Shown: in pieces, positions 7,534-15,348 of the stretch
How positions within the stretch are numbered: the first letter of the stretch is position 1
How the letters are laid out: each line of letters starts with the position of its first letter
NCBI GenBank assembly: GCA_004356105.1
Contig: SMYC01000153.1
Span: forward strand, 1 to 33,503
Length of the DNA stretch: 33,503 nt
Source: Acidobacteriota bacterium
GTDB lineage: Bacteria > Acidobacteriota > Vicinamibacteria > Marinacidobacterales > SMYC01
Direction: 5' to 3'
The notes under the pieces: model-generated
The model's database searches: none
What the model was told of the DNA's origin: nothing
The model's input: only the letters and a program-made list of their open reading frames with translations
Position numbers and translations under genes: made by a program

Positions 7534-8349
7534 TCAATTGGCCTGGCTTTGCTCGGCGAGCCAAGTGTCGTAGTCGGCCTGACTTCGAATGCTGAGAAAA
7601 GCCCGCATGCGGTAGTGCCCCAGACCGCAGAGCTCGGCGCAAGCAATCTCGTACTCCCCGATTTTCGTCGGCGTGAACCATACCGAAGTCATGATGCCCG
7701 GCATGAGATCCTGCTTCACGCGGAAGTGCGGAAGAAAAAAGGCGTGCTGCACGTCCTTCGAGCGTAGCAAGATGCGCACCGGCTGGTCGATGGGAAGCAC
7801 CATCTGGTTGATGAGATGAATGTCATCGTTTCCGGCGGCGTCATCCGGATCGATGCCGAGATAGTTCTCGAGCGAGTAGAGCTCGGGGCGCCACGAGCCG
7901 AACTGACCGTCCGGGCCTGGATAGCGGATGTCCCATTGGAACTGCGCCCCGACCGCCTCGATCGTGAACACATCTTCCGGCGGCGCGGCCTTGACGTCAT
8001 CCCAAATCACGAGACCCGCGAATACGATCGGGACAAGAATGACGGCCGTGGCGATGGTCCACGCCACCTCCATCTTGTGGCTCTCGTGCCAATAGCTGCC
8101 CTCGGCGTCGTCGCGATGGCGGTACTTCCAGATGTAGAAGGCGAAAAGACTTTGGATGACAATGTAGGCTACCCCGGTGAGGCCGAGGATGACGTAATAG
8201 AGCGTGTCCTGGGACTGGCGATCCGATGCGAGCTCGGGCAGGTCATATTTGAAAAAGAAAGCGACGGAGACGAGCATGATAGCCCAGAGGGTGACGGCCA
8301 AAGCCATCCCGTGCTTTGCGTCTCGGGTTGCCTGGATATTCTCTGCCAT
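7534..8349 (-). CDS. ctaC: cytochrome c oxidase subunit II with CuA site
   Basis: Electron entry subunit, 271 residues. The periplasmic cupredoxin domain holds a complete CuA site: His202 (KDVQHAFFLPHF) and CAELCGLGHYRM with Cys237, Glu239, Cys241, His245 and Met248. The aromatic patch FQWDIRYPG is the usual electron-entry region. Three hydrophobic helices precede the domain (about 15-33, 50-72 and 95-115), one more than the usual two, so the N-terminus has an extra segment and there is no clear cleavable signal. There is no fused haem c domain, so electrons must come from a separate cytochrome, most simply the octahaem protein encoded 87 bases upstream. Confidence 0.96.
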   Translation of the reverse strand: MAENIQATRDAKHGMALAVTLWAIMLVSVAFFFKYDLPELASDRQSQDTLYYVILGLTGVAYIVIQSLFAFYIWKYRHRDDAEGSYWHESHKMEVAWTIATAVILVPIVFAGLVIWDDVKAAPPEDVFTIEAVGAQFQWDIRYPGPDGQFGSWRPELYSLENYLGIDPDDAAGNDDIHLINQMVLPIDQPVRILLRSKDVQHAFFLPHFRVKQDLMPGIMTSVWFTPTKIGEYEIACAELCGLGHYRMRAFLSIRSQADYDTWLAEQSQAN

Positions 8350-8436
8350 GAGTCGTCCTCAATAAAGCGGCAGTGAGCTGACTTCCAACCGTGCATCAGA
8401 CGGAGTCAGTTTCTGCGTCGAAACTTCACGTTTTAG

Positions 8437-11256
8437 CTACTCCGCGTACCTCATTAGGTACGCCGCCACGGCGCGCATCTGCGCTTCCGGGTCGCCCTCC
8501 AAAATGTCGGGAAGCGGCGTGATGCGATCGCCGGCATCGTTCACGGGCCAGAACTGCGGCATCTGCGTGCCGGGCGTTATCGTCTGCGGGTCCTTCATCC
8601 AGTCGACGAGCCATTCCTCCCGGAGCCGCTCGCCCGTCAAGCGGAAGCTCGGCGCGAGCTGCGAGGCGGACATCGTGCCGGCCGCAGCCGCGAGATGGCA
8701 CTGCTCACATCGGAGGCGATCGAGGAGCTCGCTTCCGATGCGGAGCGTGGCCGCGTCAACGGGCGCCGCGGCCGAGATCGAGAAGGGATGGGTTTCATCC
8801 ATCGCCATGAAGCCCGATACGATCGTGTTGAGCTGTTCGTCGTCGAAGTGGAACGTGGGCATCCGCACCTTCAACCAGAAACGGACCTCAGAAGGATCCT
8901 GCAGGAAGTCGAAGAGCCAGCCGGCCTGTGTGCGGGCGCCTTGCATATTGAGGTTTGGCGGCCGGAAGCCTACATCCTCGGTCATCACTTCCGTCTCGTA
9001 GATGCCTCCGCCGAAGCCGTCCACGAGGTGGCAGCCGCGGCAGTTGTACTCGTGGATGAGAACGCGCGCTTTCTCCCCGATGGCCTCGTTGGCGCTCAGG
9101 TTCTTCCGGGCTTCCCTTGGGAGCGCGGTCCGCGTCTGGCCGAGCACCCTAGTGGCGATGGCCTGGACCTCGTCTTCGGTGAAGCCAAAATAGCCCATCC
9201 GAAGTTTTTCGGGTGCGCCCTTCACTTTGCCCCGGTCGAAGCTTCGCGGATGGTTGATCTTGTTCTCGAGCCACTCTTGCCTCGTATGCGGGATGTCGAT
9301 ATAGCCGAAATCGAGGCGGGTGACCATCTTCGAGCCCCACGTCGAAAGGTCCACGCCAATCTTCTGAGCGTCCTCGAAGCCCTCGATCTCGTGGCAGCCA
9401 AAGCAGCCGAAGCGACGGATGAGACCCTCACCGCTATAAAGCGTTTTCTCCTCCGCCGACATCGAGCCGAGACGCTCTTTCGCCTGTGCGATTGGAAGTC
9501 CCGCACGGAGGAACTCGAGCGCGATCTCGTCGAGCGCGGCGTTATCGATCTGCGGCACCGGAATCTGCTCGAAAGTCTCGTTCCGGAGCGTCATCAAATA
9601 GGCCGTCACATCGGCGGCCTCGCCATCGGTGAGCCGAAGATCGGGCATGAAGGTCTCTTCCCAATAGTGCTTGGGATCCTTCACCCAGTTATAGAGAAAC
9701 TCGCGATTGACTTTGCTGCCGACTCCCGCGAGGCTCGCGCCGCGCGTACGGTACCAATCGACTTCCGCGAGGTTGCTTTCGTCGGTGATGTGGCAGCCGA
9801 GACAACCGACGTTCTCGACGAGCTCGCGGCCGCGCTCGTCGTTTCCATCCGGCACCACGCCGTAGTCGAGCGGCTTCGCTTTATCGAAAACATAGGCCAC
9901 GATGGCCGCGACTTCCGTCTGGTTGCGAGCGCCGATATCGGCATCGAGATTGTTCTCGAGATCCCAGAAGCGCGGCATGTAGGTCGACTGCTTGAAGCTC
10001 TTCGGATTCTTGAGCCAGCGTGCGGCCCATTCCGGCGTCGTCTTGGCCACCAGATGCTCGAGCTTCGGCCCCACGTTACGCCGGTCTTCGAAGCCCACCG
10101 TGTTGTGACAGCCCCAGCAGCCGGCCGCTTCGTAGAGCTGGCGGCCGAGATTGAATCTCTCGGCGCCTGGAAGAAGAACCTGATCGCCGTGGCACTTCTG
10201 GCACCCGGCCTCCGCCATGCCGTTTTGGTACATCGGCCTGTCCCAGTGGTGGTCCTCTTTCCAGCCGTACTTCTCGACCCACTCGTGCTCCTGCTCATCG
10301 TTTTGCGGCGAGTGGTTCACACCGACGAAGTCAATGGAGCGGCCACGCCCCTCGTGACAGGACGTGCAGCCGAAGCTGTCGCGGGGATGCACGGACTCAC
10401 CCGAGACGTATAGGTCGAGATTCGGATGTGTCCGGAACGGTTGCTCTGCATCGGCGTAGTCCGGATTGTCGATCCCGAGATGGCAGGTCTTGCAGCGATC
10501 GATGCGCGGCACTACCGCGAAGTTGAGATCGTCGGTGACGTTCGTCACGAGGACTTGCTGGACTTCGATGCTCGGGTCGATGAAATCGACCATCGGCAGG
10601 TTCCGGAACGTGTTCGGTAAGTTCTGCGCGATAGCACTCGCTTTGCGCCGCAGGAGTGTCGCGGACTGGATCAAGCTGTCTCGCTCGCCATTGAGCTCGC
10701 CTACACGGGCCTGCGCGTCACGGATCGTTCTCTGAACAGCGTCGCGGTCGAACTCGATCGCAATGCGCTCGTCACGCGCCGCGAAGAACTCGTTATCGAG
10801 CGCCTCGAACTCTTCGGCGGTGACATGCTTTCCAAAGGGCGCTACCGTCCCTTCGTGCTCGCTCTCTTCGAAGAAGAACTTCTTCGAATCATAGACGGAT
10901 TTGAGGCTGCGTTCACGAATATCCGCCAAAGTCCATTGATCTTCCAGCGCTTCTAGCTCGTCTTCCCTTTGTGCGATCTCGGCTTGCTTCGCCTCGAGCT
11001 CTTGTTCCGCCGTGGCAAGCTCGCCTTCGATCCGCTGAAGCTCGCGCTGGTTGACGGCCGCGTCTGCCTCTTGGATTTGCCGCCCGGTCGTCTCCCGTTC
11101 CATTTGGGAGAACTGCCGTTGGTAGCCCTTCCACTCGCGCGAGTAGTCCGCCCAAATCATCCAGATGGTCGTTGCGAACAAGAAGATAGATGAAATCCCA
11201 AAAACAACGTTGAGTCCGCTGATGTCGTAAGCGTGTCCAGGAGCCGGTTTCGCCAC
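8437..11256 (-). CDS. membrane-anchored octahaem cytochrome c of the bc-oxidase operon
   Basis: Large c-type cytochrome of 939 residues starting at a GTG after a GGTGGAG site. A single uncleaved helix (about 15-36) anchors the N-terminus. Residues 45-110 and 150-210 are strongly charged heptad-like coiled coil, interrupted by a short insert. Eight CxxCH haem sites follow at 255, 297, 352, 380, 485, 618, 739 and 850. Candidate Met ligands in xMPxF/W contexts (near 427, 537, 799 and 899) suggest several His-Met haems in mono-haem cytochrome c modules. It sits between the cytochrome b genes and the oxidase genes, where cytochrome c1 or a dihaem QcrC would be expected. The haem sites are seen directly; a role as electron wire from Rieske to CuA is inference. 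Confidence 0.95.
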   Translation of the reverse strand: MAKPAPGHAYDISGLNVVFGISSIFLFATTIWMIWADYSREWKGYQRQFSQMERETTGRQIQEADAAVNQRELQRIEGELATAEQELEAKQAEIAQREDELEALEDQWTLADIRERSLKSVYDSKKFFFEESEHEGTVAPFGKHVTAEEFEALDNEFFAARDERIAIEFDRDAVQRTIRDAQARVGELNGERDSLIQSATLLRRKASAIAQNLPNTFRNLPMVDFIDPSIEVQQVLVTNVTDDLNFAVVPRIDRCKTCHLGIDNPDYADAEQPFRTHPNLDLYVSGESVHPRDSFGCTSCHEGRGRSIDFVGVNHSPQNDEQEHEWVEKYGWKEDHHWDRPMYQNGMAEAGCQKCHGDQVLLPGAERFNLGRQLYEAAGCWGCHNTVGFEDRRNVGPKLEHLVAKTTPEWAARWLKNPKSFKQSTYMPRFWDLENNLDADIGARNQTEVAAIVAYVFDKAKPLDYGVVPDGNDERGRELVENVGCLGCHITDESNLAEVDWYRTRGASLAGVGSKVNREFLYNWVKDPKHYWEETFMPDLRLTDGEAADVTAYLMTLRNETFEQIPVPQIDNAALDEIALEFLRAGLPIAQAKERLGSMSAEEKTLYSGEGLIRRFGCFGCHEIEGFEDAQKIGVDLSTWGSKMVTRLDFGYIDIPHTRQEWLENKINHPRSFDRGKVKGAPEKLRMGYFGFTEDEVQAIATRVLGQTRTALPREARKNLSANEAIGEKARVLIHEYNCRGCHLVDGFGGGIYETEVMTEDVGFRPPNLNMQGARTQAGWLFDFLQDPSEVRFWLKVRMPTFHFDDEQLNTIVSGFMAMDETHPFSISAAAPVDAATLRIGSELLDRLRCEQCHLAAAAGTMSASQLAPSFRLTGERLREEWLVDWMKDPQTITPGTQMPQFWPVNDAGDRITPLPDILEGDPEAQMRAVAAYLMRYAE

Positions 11257-11275
11257 GTTTCACTCCACCTCTAGG

Positions 11276-12382
11276 CTAGATATTGAAGAAGATCTCGGGG
11301 AACGCCACGATGTATTTCAGATCCCAAATCCATCTCATGTACATCTTGATAGGAAGGCTTATCATGAGAAGAAATAACATCACGCCCAGATAATAGCGAG
11401 CGGGTCCCATCTTCTCGTAATAGTTGTTCAGGCTCATCCACTGCAGAAATTTGGGAAACTTCTCCTTCGGCCATGCCAGGGCCACGGGAAGAAACCCTGT
11501 ATAGAAGAGGATCATCCCGATGCCGAGGAATTCTCGAACGATGGGGTTCGATGGAAGCGGCCGGCCGAGAACGCGCACCCAAAAGATATCCGAGATATTG
11601 ACGTTCAGAAGCGGCTCGACGCGATGGGGGTCCCAATATTCATAGGGCCCGAAGAAGTTCCAGTTCGGTCCACGCAGAAACGTTCCCGAAACCACGAGGA
11701 GTATCCAGAGGACGATAAAGCCATAGAGAAAAATGGCGATCTCCGCGCGACGCTCTTTGAACGTGAAGTAGCCGTTCCCTTTCGGGTTCGTGTCGATAAA
11801 AGGGATCGCCAGGAGCCCGACGACGATGAGAGTAGGAAAGACAACGCCCGCGAGCCACGGGTCGAAATAGACGAGCATTTCCTGAAGGCCGAGGAAGTAC
11901 CAGGGCGCTTTCGACGGATTCGGCGAATCGGCGGGATTCGCGGGTTGCTCCAGGGGCGCCGGCAACAAGATCGACCAGACCACGAGCCCAATGGTGAGGA
12001 GGACCATGCACAAGAGCTCGACATAAACCAGATCCGGCCAGACCCAAACCTTGTCCTGCTCCTGCTTCTCCAAGGGCTCTTCGCCCGCCGCGACCCGCTT
12101 GTCGTTCTCGACACCTTGATGCAACGCGAACCACGTGAAAAACGCCACGAGAAACAGCATGAAGGTAATCGGCACGTTGTCCGGCTTCGCCACGATGAGG
12201 AAGAAGTTCGGGTCGAACATGCTGAAGCAGTAGAAGACCGCCATCCCCCCAAACAGGATATATGCGAACTTCTTCGACCAGACTTGCGGGTACTTGATCG
12301 ACAGTGCGAAGGCGATCGTGGCCACCGTAAAGAGCACGGTCGGCCCGGAAGACCAATTGATGATGTTTTTGATGAATTCCAT
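11276..12382 (-). CDS. cytochrome b C-terminal subunit (subunit IV-like, extended)
   Basis: Membrane subunit of 368 residues that completes the split cytochrome b. Residues about 115-200 match the Qo-site part of subunit IV/C-terminal cytochrome b: PDLVYVELL, then PANPADSPNPSKAPWYFLG. The canonical PEWY motif reads APWY here (residues 159-162), so the conserved Glu is replaced by Pro. About three extra hydrophobic helices lie before this region (12-30, 38-56 and 70-88), and three or more follow it, making the protein about twice the length of chloroplast-type subunit IV. It follows the b6-like gene by 39 bases and precedes the octahaem gene by 19. It forms the quinol oxidation site together with the b6-like and Rieske subunits. 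Confidence 0.92.
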   Translation of the reverse strand: MEFIKNIINWSSGPTVLFTVATIAFALSIKYPQVWSKKFAYILFGGMAVFYCFSMFDPNFFLIVAKPDNVPITFMLFLVAFFTWFALHQGVENDKRVAAGEEPLEKQEQDKVWVWPDLVYVELLCMVLLTIGLVVWSILLPAPLEQPANPADSPNPSKAPWYFLGLQEMLVYFDPWLAGVVFPTLIVVGLLAIPFIDTNPKGNGYFTFKERRAEIAIFLYGFIVLWILLVVSGTFLRGPNWNFFGPYEYWDPHRVEPLLNVNISDIFWVRVLGRPLPSNPIVREFLGIGMILFYTGFLPVALAWPKEKFPKFLQWMSLNNYYEKMGPARYYLGVMLFLLMISLPIKMYMRWIWDLKYIVAFPEIFFNI

Positions 12383-12421
12383 AACGCTCAGCCCTGAGTT
12401 TCGAACGAGAACTGCAAGCGA

Positions 12422-13219
12422 TCACATGGGCCCGGAGATACCGCCATCCTTGCGCACCCGCCAGAAGTGCACGGACATCAAAACGGCCGCGACCAGCGGC
12501 AACCCGACACAGTGAAGCACGTAGAAACGCAGCAGCGTGTTCTCCCCCACCGAGCGTGCGCCGAGCAAGGCGAAACGAGCATCGTTCCCTGAGTTGATGA
12601 GGTTGATGTCCCCAAGCTTCAAGGCCGCGGTGAGCGGCCCCTCCGTTCCTAGAAGTGGCGTCGCTCGAGCCATGTTCGAGCCCACGGTGATGGCCCAGAT
12701 AGCGAGCTGATCCCAAGGGAGAAGGTAGCCGGTGAACGAGAGCAGAAGGGTGAGCACGAGAAGGATAACGCCCACGCCCCAGTTGAACTCGCGCGGCGGC
12801 TTGTAGGAGCCCGTCATGAAGACGCGAAACATGTGAAGCCACACGGTGATGACCATCGCGTGTGCACCCCAGCGATGAAGCTCACGCATGATACCGAGCG
12901 GCACATGTTCGCTGAGATCGATGATGTCGGCATAGGCGTACTCGACCGTGGGCCGGTAATAGAACATCAAGAGCAGGCCCGTCAAGGTCAGGACGAGAAA
13001 CAGGAAAAAAGTGATGCCGCCCATGCACCATGTGTAGCGCAGCTTGATACCGGCTTTACGCGACTTCACCGGATGAAGATGAAGAAACACGTTGGACATC
13101 ATCACGAGCACGCGGTTGCGATTGCTGGTGATGGCCCCGTGGCGGAAAACGGACTTCCACACCTGGGATTCCGTCATCGCATCCCAGGCGCCGCTAAATG
13201 CGTTTAGAACCTTCTGCAC
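12422..13219 (-). CDS. cytochrome b6-like N-terminal cytochrome b subunit
   Basis: Four-helix haem b subunit of 265 residues. The two bis-His pairs are His115/His129 (RELHRWGAH ... VWLHMFRV) and His236/His251 (RFYVLHCVG ... [13 protein letters not shown]). The second pair is 15 apart, as in cytochrome b6, not 14 as in mitochondrial cytochrome b. Cys65 in YTWCMGGIT aligns with the b6 Cys in YCLGGIT that binds the extra haem ci by one thioether. Other b6-type blocks are [24 protein letters not shown] and the GISGPM end. It lies 36 bases after the Rieske gene and forms the core of the quinol:acceptor complex with it and the next gene. Confidence 0.95.
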   Translation of the reverse strand: MQKVLNAFSGAWDAMTESQVWKSVFRHGAITSNRNRVLVMMSNVFLHLHPVKSRKAGIKLRYTWCMGGITFFLFLVLTLTGLLLMFYYRPTVEYAYADIIDLSEHVPLGIMRELHRWGAHAMVITVWLHMFRVFMTGSYKPPREFNWGVGVILLVLTLLLSFTGYLLPWDQLAIWAITVGSNMARATPLLGTEGPLTAALKLGDINLINSGNDARFALLGARSVGENTLLRFYVLHCVGLPLVAAVLMSVHFWRVRKDGGISGPM

Positions 13220-13255
13220 CGATAACTCCTCATCAGTTCGTTATTCGGGAATGAA

Positions 13256-13837
13256 TCAGGTGAGACTCAAAAATGAATCCGGGTCGCTCCATTGCCCCGC
13301 TTCCTGCTTGTAGATGCGGCTCTTGTCAATGAGCACCTGGCCGTCTTCAGCCATGATGATCCGATGGCGTTCGAGCGGCCGAGGCGCGGGGCCCTCGAAA
13401 TTGATGCCGGTCATGTAGAAGCCGCTGCCGTGGCAGGGGCATTTGAACTTGTTCTCCGCTTCGAGCCAGTTCGGCGTGCATCCGAGGTGGGTGCAGATTG
13501 TGGAGAGTGCATAGATGCCTTCTTCGTTCCGCACGATCCAGACGCGGTAGCGTTCTTTGAAGCGCGTGTCGACGATGCCGATAGCAAAGTCGGCGGGAAA
13601 GCCGGCCTTGAAACTGGATGGCGGCTCGGTCAGAACGTTCGGAAACATAAAACGGCCCATGGCGGTGAGGCCCGCGCCGGCAGCAGCCGCGAAAAACGTC
13701 CAGCCGAGAGCGAGCCAGTTGAACTCGCGTCGCGTCACTTCCTTTTTCTTCTTCTCGGATTTGGCCGCGGGCTTGGCTTGTTCGGCAGCGCCGGCCGCAT
13801 CTTTCTTTGTCTCTTTAGGCTTCGTCTCGTCAGCCAT
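13256..13837 (-). CDS. Rieske iron-sulfur protein
   Basis: Rieske 2Fe-2S subunit, 193 residues, that takes the first electron from quinol at the Qo site. The cluster boxes are complete: CTHLGC (Cys115, His117, Cys120) and CPCHGS (Cys133, Cys135, His136). The disulphide pair is therefore Cys120/Cys135. The N-terminus is unusual: about 33 residues rich in Lys, Ala and Glu come before a twin-arginine-like TRREFNWLALG and a hydrophobic helix (about 41-60). That fits a Tat-inserted, uncleaved membrane anchor with an extended cytoplasmic tail. It is the first gene of the operon, about 95 bases downstream of a strong promoter. Confidence 0.96.
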   Translation of the reverse strand: MADETKPKETKKDAAGAAEQAKPAAKSEKKKKEVTRREFNWLALGWTFFAAAAGAGLTAMGRFMFPNVLTEPPSSFKAGFPADFAIGIVDTRFKERYRVWIVRNEEGIYALSTICTHLGCTPNWLEAENKFKCPCHGSGFYMTGINFEGPAPRPLERHRIIMAEDGQVLIDKSRIYKQEAGQWSDPDSFLSLT

Positions 13838-13937
13838 ACGTCTACCTAGATTTGAGGGTCTCTCAGGGACAGTTCGACTCGAAATGTGTTAACGGTCACG
13901 CGTTGGAAGCTCGGAAGGAATTCCATGCCAACAAATT

Positions 13938-13967
13938 ATTGTATTCTGCACGGGCAAAAGCTGTCAA
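13938..13967 (-). promoter_or_regulatory. sigma70-like promoter of the respiratory operon
   Basis: On the minus strand, a perfect TTGACA (13962-13967) is followed after 18 bases by TACAAT (13938-13943). Transcription would start near 13931, about 95 bases before the Rieske ATG. The position, directly after a hairpin ending the previous gene, fits the start of the 12-gene operon. Confidence 0.75.
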
Positions 13968-14004
13968 GGCTCGAAAGCGTTTTTTAAACGGTCCACCCGA
14001 CAAA

Positions 14005-14029
14005 CCGAGAAAGAGCCGTGTCACGGCTC
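14005..14029 (-). terminator. short hairpin terminator overlapping HEAT gene stop
   Basis: On the minus strand GAGCCG (14029-14024) and CGGCTC (14018-14013) form a short stem around a 5-base loop, extendable to near-perfect dyad symmetry. It is followed by TTTCT. It overlaps the stop codon of the HEAT gene and lies just before the next promoter. The U-tract is short, so efficiency is uncertain. Confidence 0.5.
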
Positions 14030-14953
14030 GGCGACCGCGGGAGCATTCTCGAGCTCGGCTAGAGCCGCCAAGGCGGAAAGAGCCTCCTCGCGAAGAACGA
14101 GATTAGCGTGCGCGTCCGCCACTTCTTGAAGCTTTGCGGTCAGGGTCTCGCCACCGACGAGCGCCGCTGCTTGGATGGCGCTCTGGGTAGCGAGGAGTTT
14201 CTGGGACCCATCCATGTTCGTGAGCCCTTCTAGAAACGGCCCGTCCAGCATCTGCAGAAGTTGCGCCTCTCCGGAAGCGTCGTCAAGCTGCGCGAGTGCG
14301 ATCGCAGCATTCCAGGACACGTCGCGCTCCGGATCCGAAAGCGCCACTTGCAGCCGCGGGATCGCTTGGTCGTCGCCTAGCGCGCCCAGCGCGTAGACCG
14401 CCATTTTCCGCACGCCCACATCGTTATCCCCTACCAGCGCGAGGACGGGATCGAGGGCCCGCAGGTCACCAATCGAGCCGAGCGCCCACGCCGAATAGAG
14501 TCGCGTGCTCGGCTCGTCGTCGCGGAGTGCACCGACGAGCGCCGGAACGGCGGCCGCGTCGGCGAGATGTCCGAGGGACAAAGCGAGATAATGCCGCACC
14601 CGAGGGTCGTCTGTCTCAGCCTCCTCGAAAGCAAGGACCATCTCTCGTACGAGACCTTCCATCCGTCGGTTCTCGTCGTCCATCGTGATGATCTTGGAAA
14701 GCTCGAACGCGGCCTGCCAACGCCGGCTCGCGCTGCCGGCGCGCACCTCGTTCAGATAGTCGACGCTCGTTTTTTCGTCCGAGACCAGCCAGGCAAAGAA
14801 AACAAAGACGCCCACACACAAAGCGACCACGAAAGCCGGGATGACGAAAAACTGCAGAGCCGTCCGGCCGAAATCGAGTTCGTCGTCGAGCTTGGGAGCT
14901 GCCGGTGAGGACTCAGGAGGATTCGCGATGGGCGCTTTCTCGTCTTCCGTCAT
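14021..14953 (-). CDS. membrane-anchored HEAT-repeat protein
   Basis: Protein of 310 residues. An acidic, Pro-rich N-terminus is followed by one membrane helix (about 34-56, FFVIPAFVVALCVGVFVFFAW). The rest is alpha-helical HEAT-like repeats, clearest from 115 to 215 (VRHYLALSLGHLADAAAVPA, TRLYSAWALGSIGDLRALDP, VRKMAVYALGALGDDQAIPR, VSWNAAIALAQLDD). The repeats should lie outside the cytoplasm if the N-terminus is inside. It is upstream of and co-oriented with the Rieske-cytochrome-oxidase operon but separated by a hairpin and a promoter. HEAT repeats bind proteins, so an assembly or scaffolding role for the respiratory complex is possible but only inferred from position. Confidence 0.85.
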   Translation of the reverse strand: MTEDEKAPIANPPESSPAAPKLDDELDFGRTALQFFVIPAFVVALCVGVFVFFAWLVSDEKTSVDYLNEVRAGSASRRWQAAFELSKIITMDDENRRMEGLVREMVLAFEEAETDDPRVRHYLALSLGHLADAAAVPALVGALRDDEPSTRLYSAWALGSIGDLRALDPVLALVGDNDVGVRKMAVYALGALGDDQAIPRLQVALSDPERDVSWNAAIALAQLDDASGEAQLLQMLDGPFLEGLTNMDGSQKLLATQSAIQAAALVGGETLTAKLQEVADAHANLVLREEALSALAALAELENAPAVAEP

Positions 14954-14968
14954 TATTTGTGGAGCACT

Positions 14969-14996
14969 ATCTTATCCCGCGCGGCCAGCAGATCAA
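14969..14996 (-). promoter_or_regulatory. promoter candidate for HEAT gene
   Basis: On the minus strand TTGATC (14991-14996) and TAAGAT (14969-14974) are separated by 16 bases. The start would fall about 9 bases before the ATG, a very short leader with no clear ribosome binding site. This is a modest candidate. Confidence 0.35.
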
Positions 14997-15081
14997 AGCT
15001 GCGGCTAGACGCTCACCAGATAAACCTGAAAGCTCGGCCCTCCTCGAATCGTCCGCATGTGGCGCCTTAAGCTTAAGAATA

Positions 15082-15265
15082 GCCACAGTGACACAAAGTT
15101 TCGAAAACACTTACCGTTTCCGCTGGGAGCAACGAGATGTTCCAGGGAGCTCACGACGTCATCGTCCGCCGGGACAACGTTGCTAGCAGCGTCGAACACA
15201 GAAGCAACAATAGAGGTCGCCGAGTGATCTTCGCTCGCTCTCGCTTTTCTCTGCGCCTCTGTGGC
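15082..15265. repeat. imperfect inverted-repeat element of a dispersed type
   Basis: The arm GCCACAGTGACACAAA (15082-15097) pairs with TCTGCGCCTCTGTGGC (15250-15265), with 12 of 16 positions matching after reversal. The arms resemble the CACAGAGGCACAGAG family of dispersed repeats that I know from large environmental genomes. Between the arms is about 150 bp without coding signals. Classification rests on memory of the motif. Confidence 0.45.
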
Positions 15266-15348
15266 CATCCCCTTTGGTTGCAGCCGCAGGCTGCGCTGGA
15301 CGAAGTGTGAAAGTGTGAACAAAATCCTCGTTTCTCACCGGTTAGACA

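Larger units (their letters stand above)
14954..15348. other. 395-bp gene-free interval
   Basis: No convincing gene is present. The interval holds a possible promoter for the HEAT gene (14969-14996), a 12-bp palindrome (15066-15077) and an imperfect inverted repeat (15082-15265). A 105-codon minus-strand frame (15005-15322) runs through the repeat; its translation shows the TEAQRKARA and SLWLFLSLRR pattern typical of spurious frames over this repeat type. Confidence 0.6.

Noticed and set aside
8695..10413. Long plus-strand open frame (572 codons) opposite the octahaem gene
   Set aside because: Antisense shadow of a gene with eight CxxCH sites; no ribosome binding site and no family resemblance.
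15005..15322. 105-codon minus-strand frame before the ABC genes
   Set aside because: Its translation shows the pattern of a dispersed CACAGAGGC-type repeat read as protein, with no coding signal; treated as repeat DNA.
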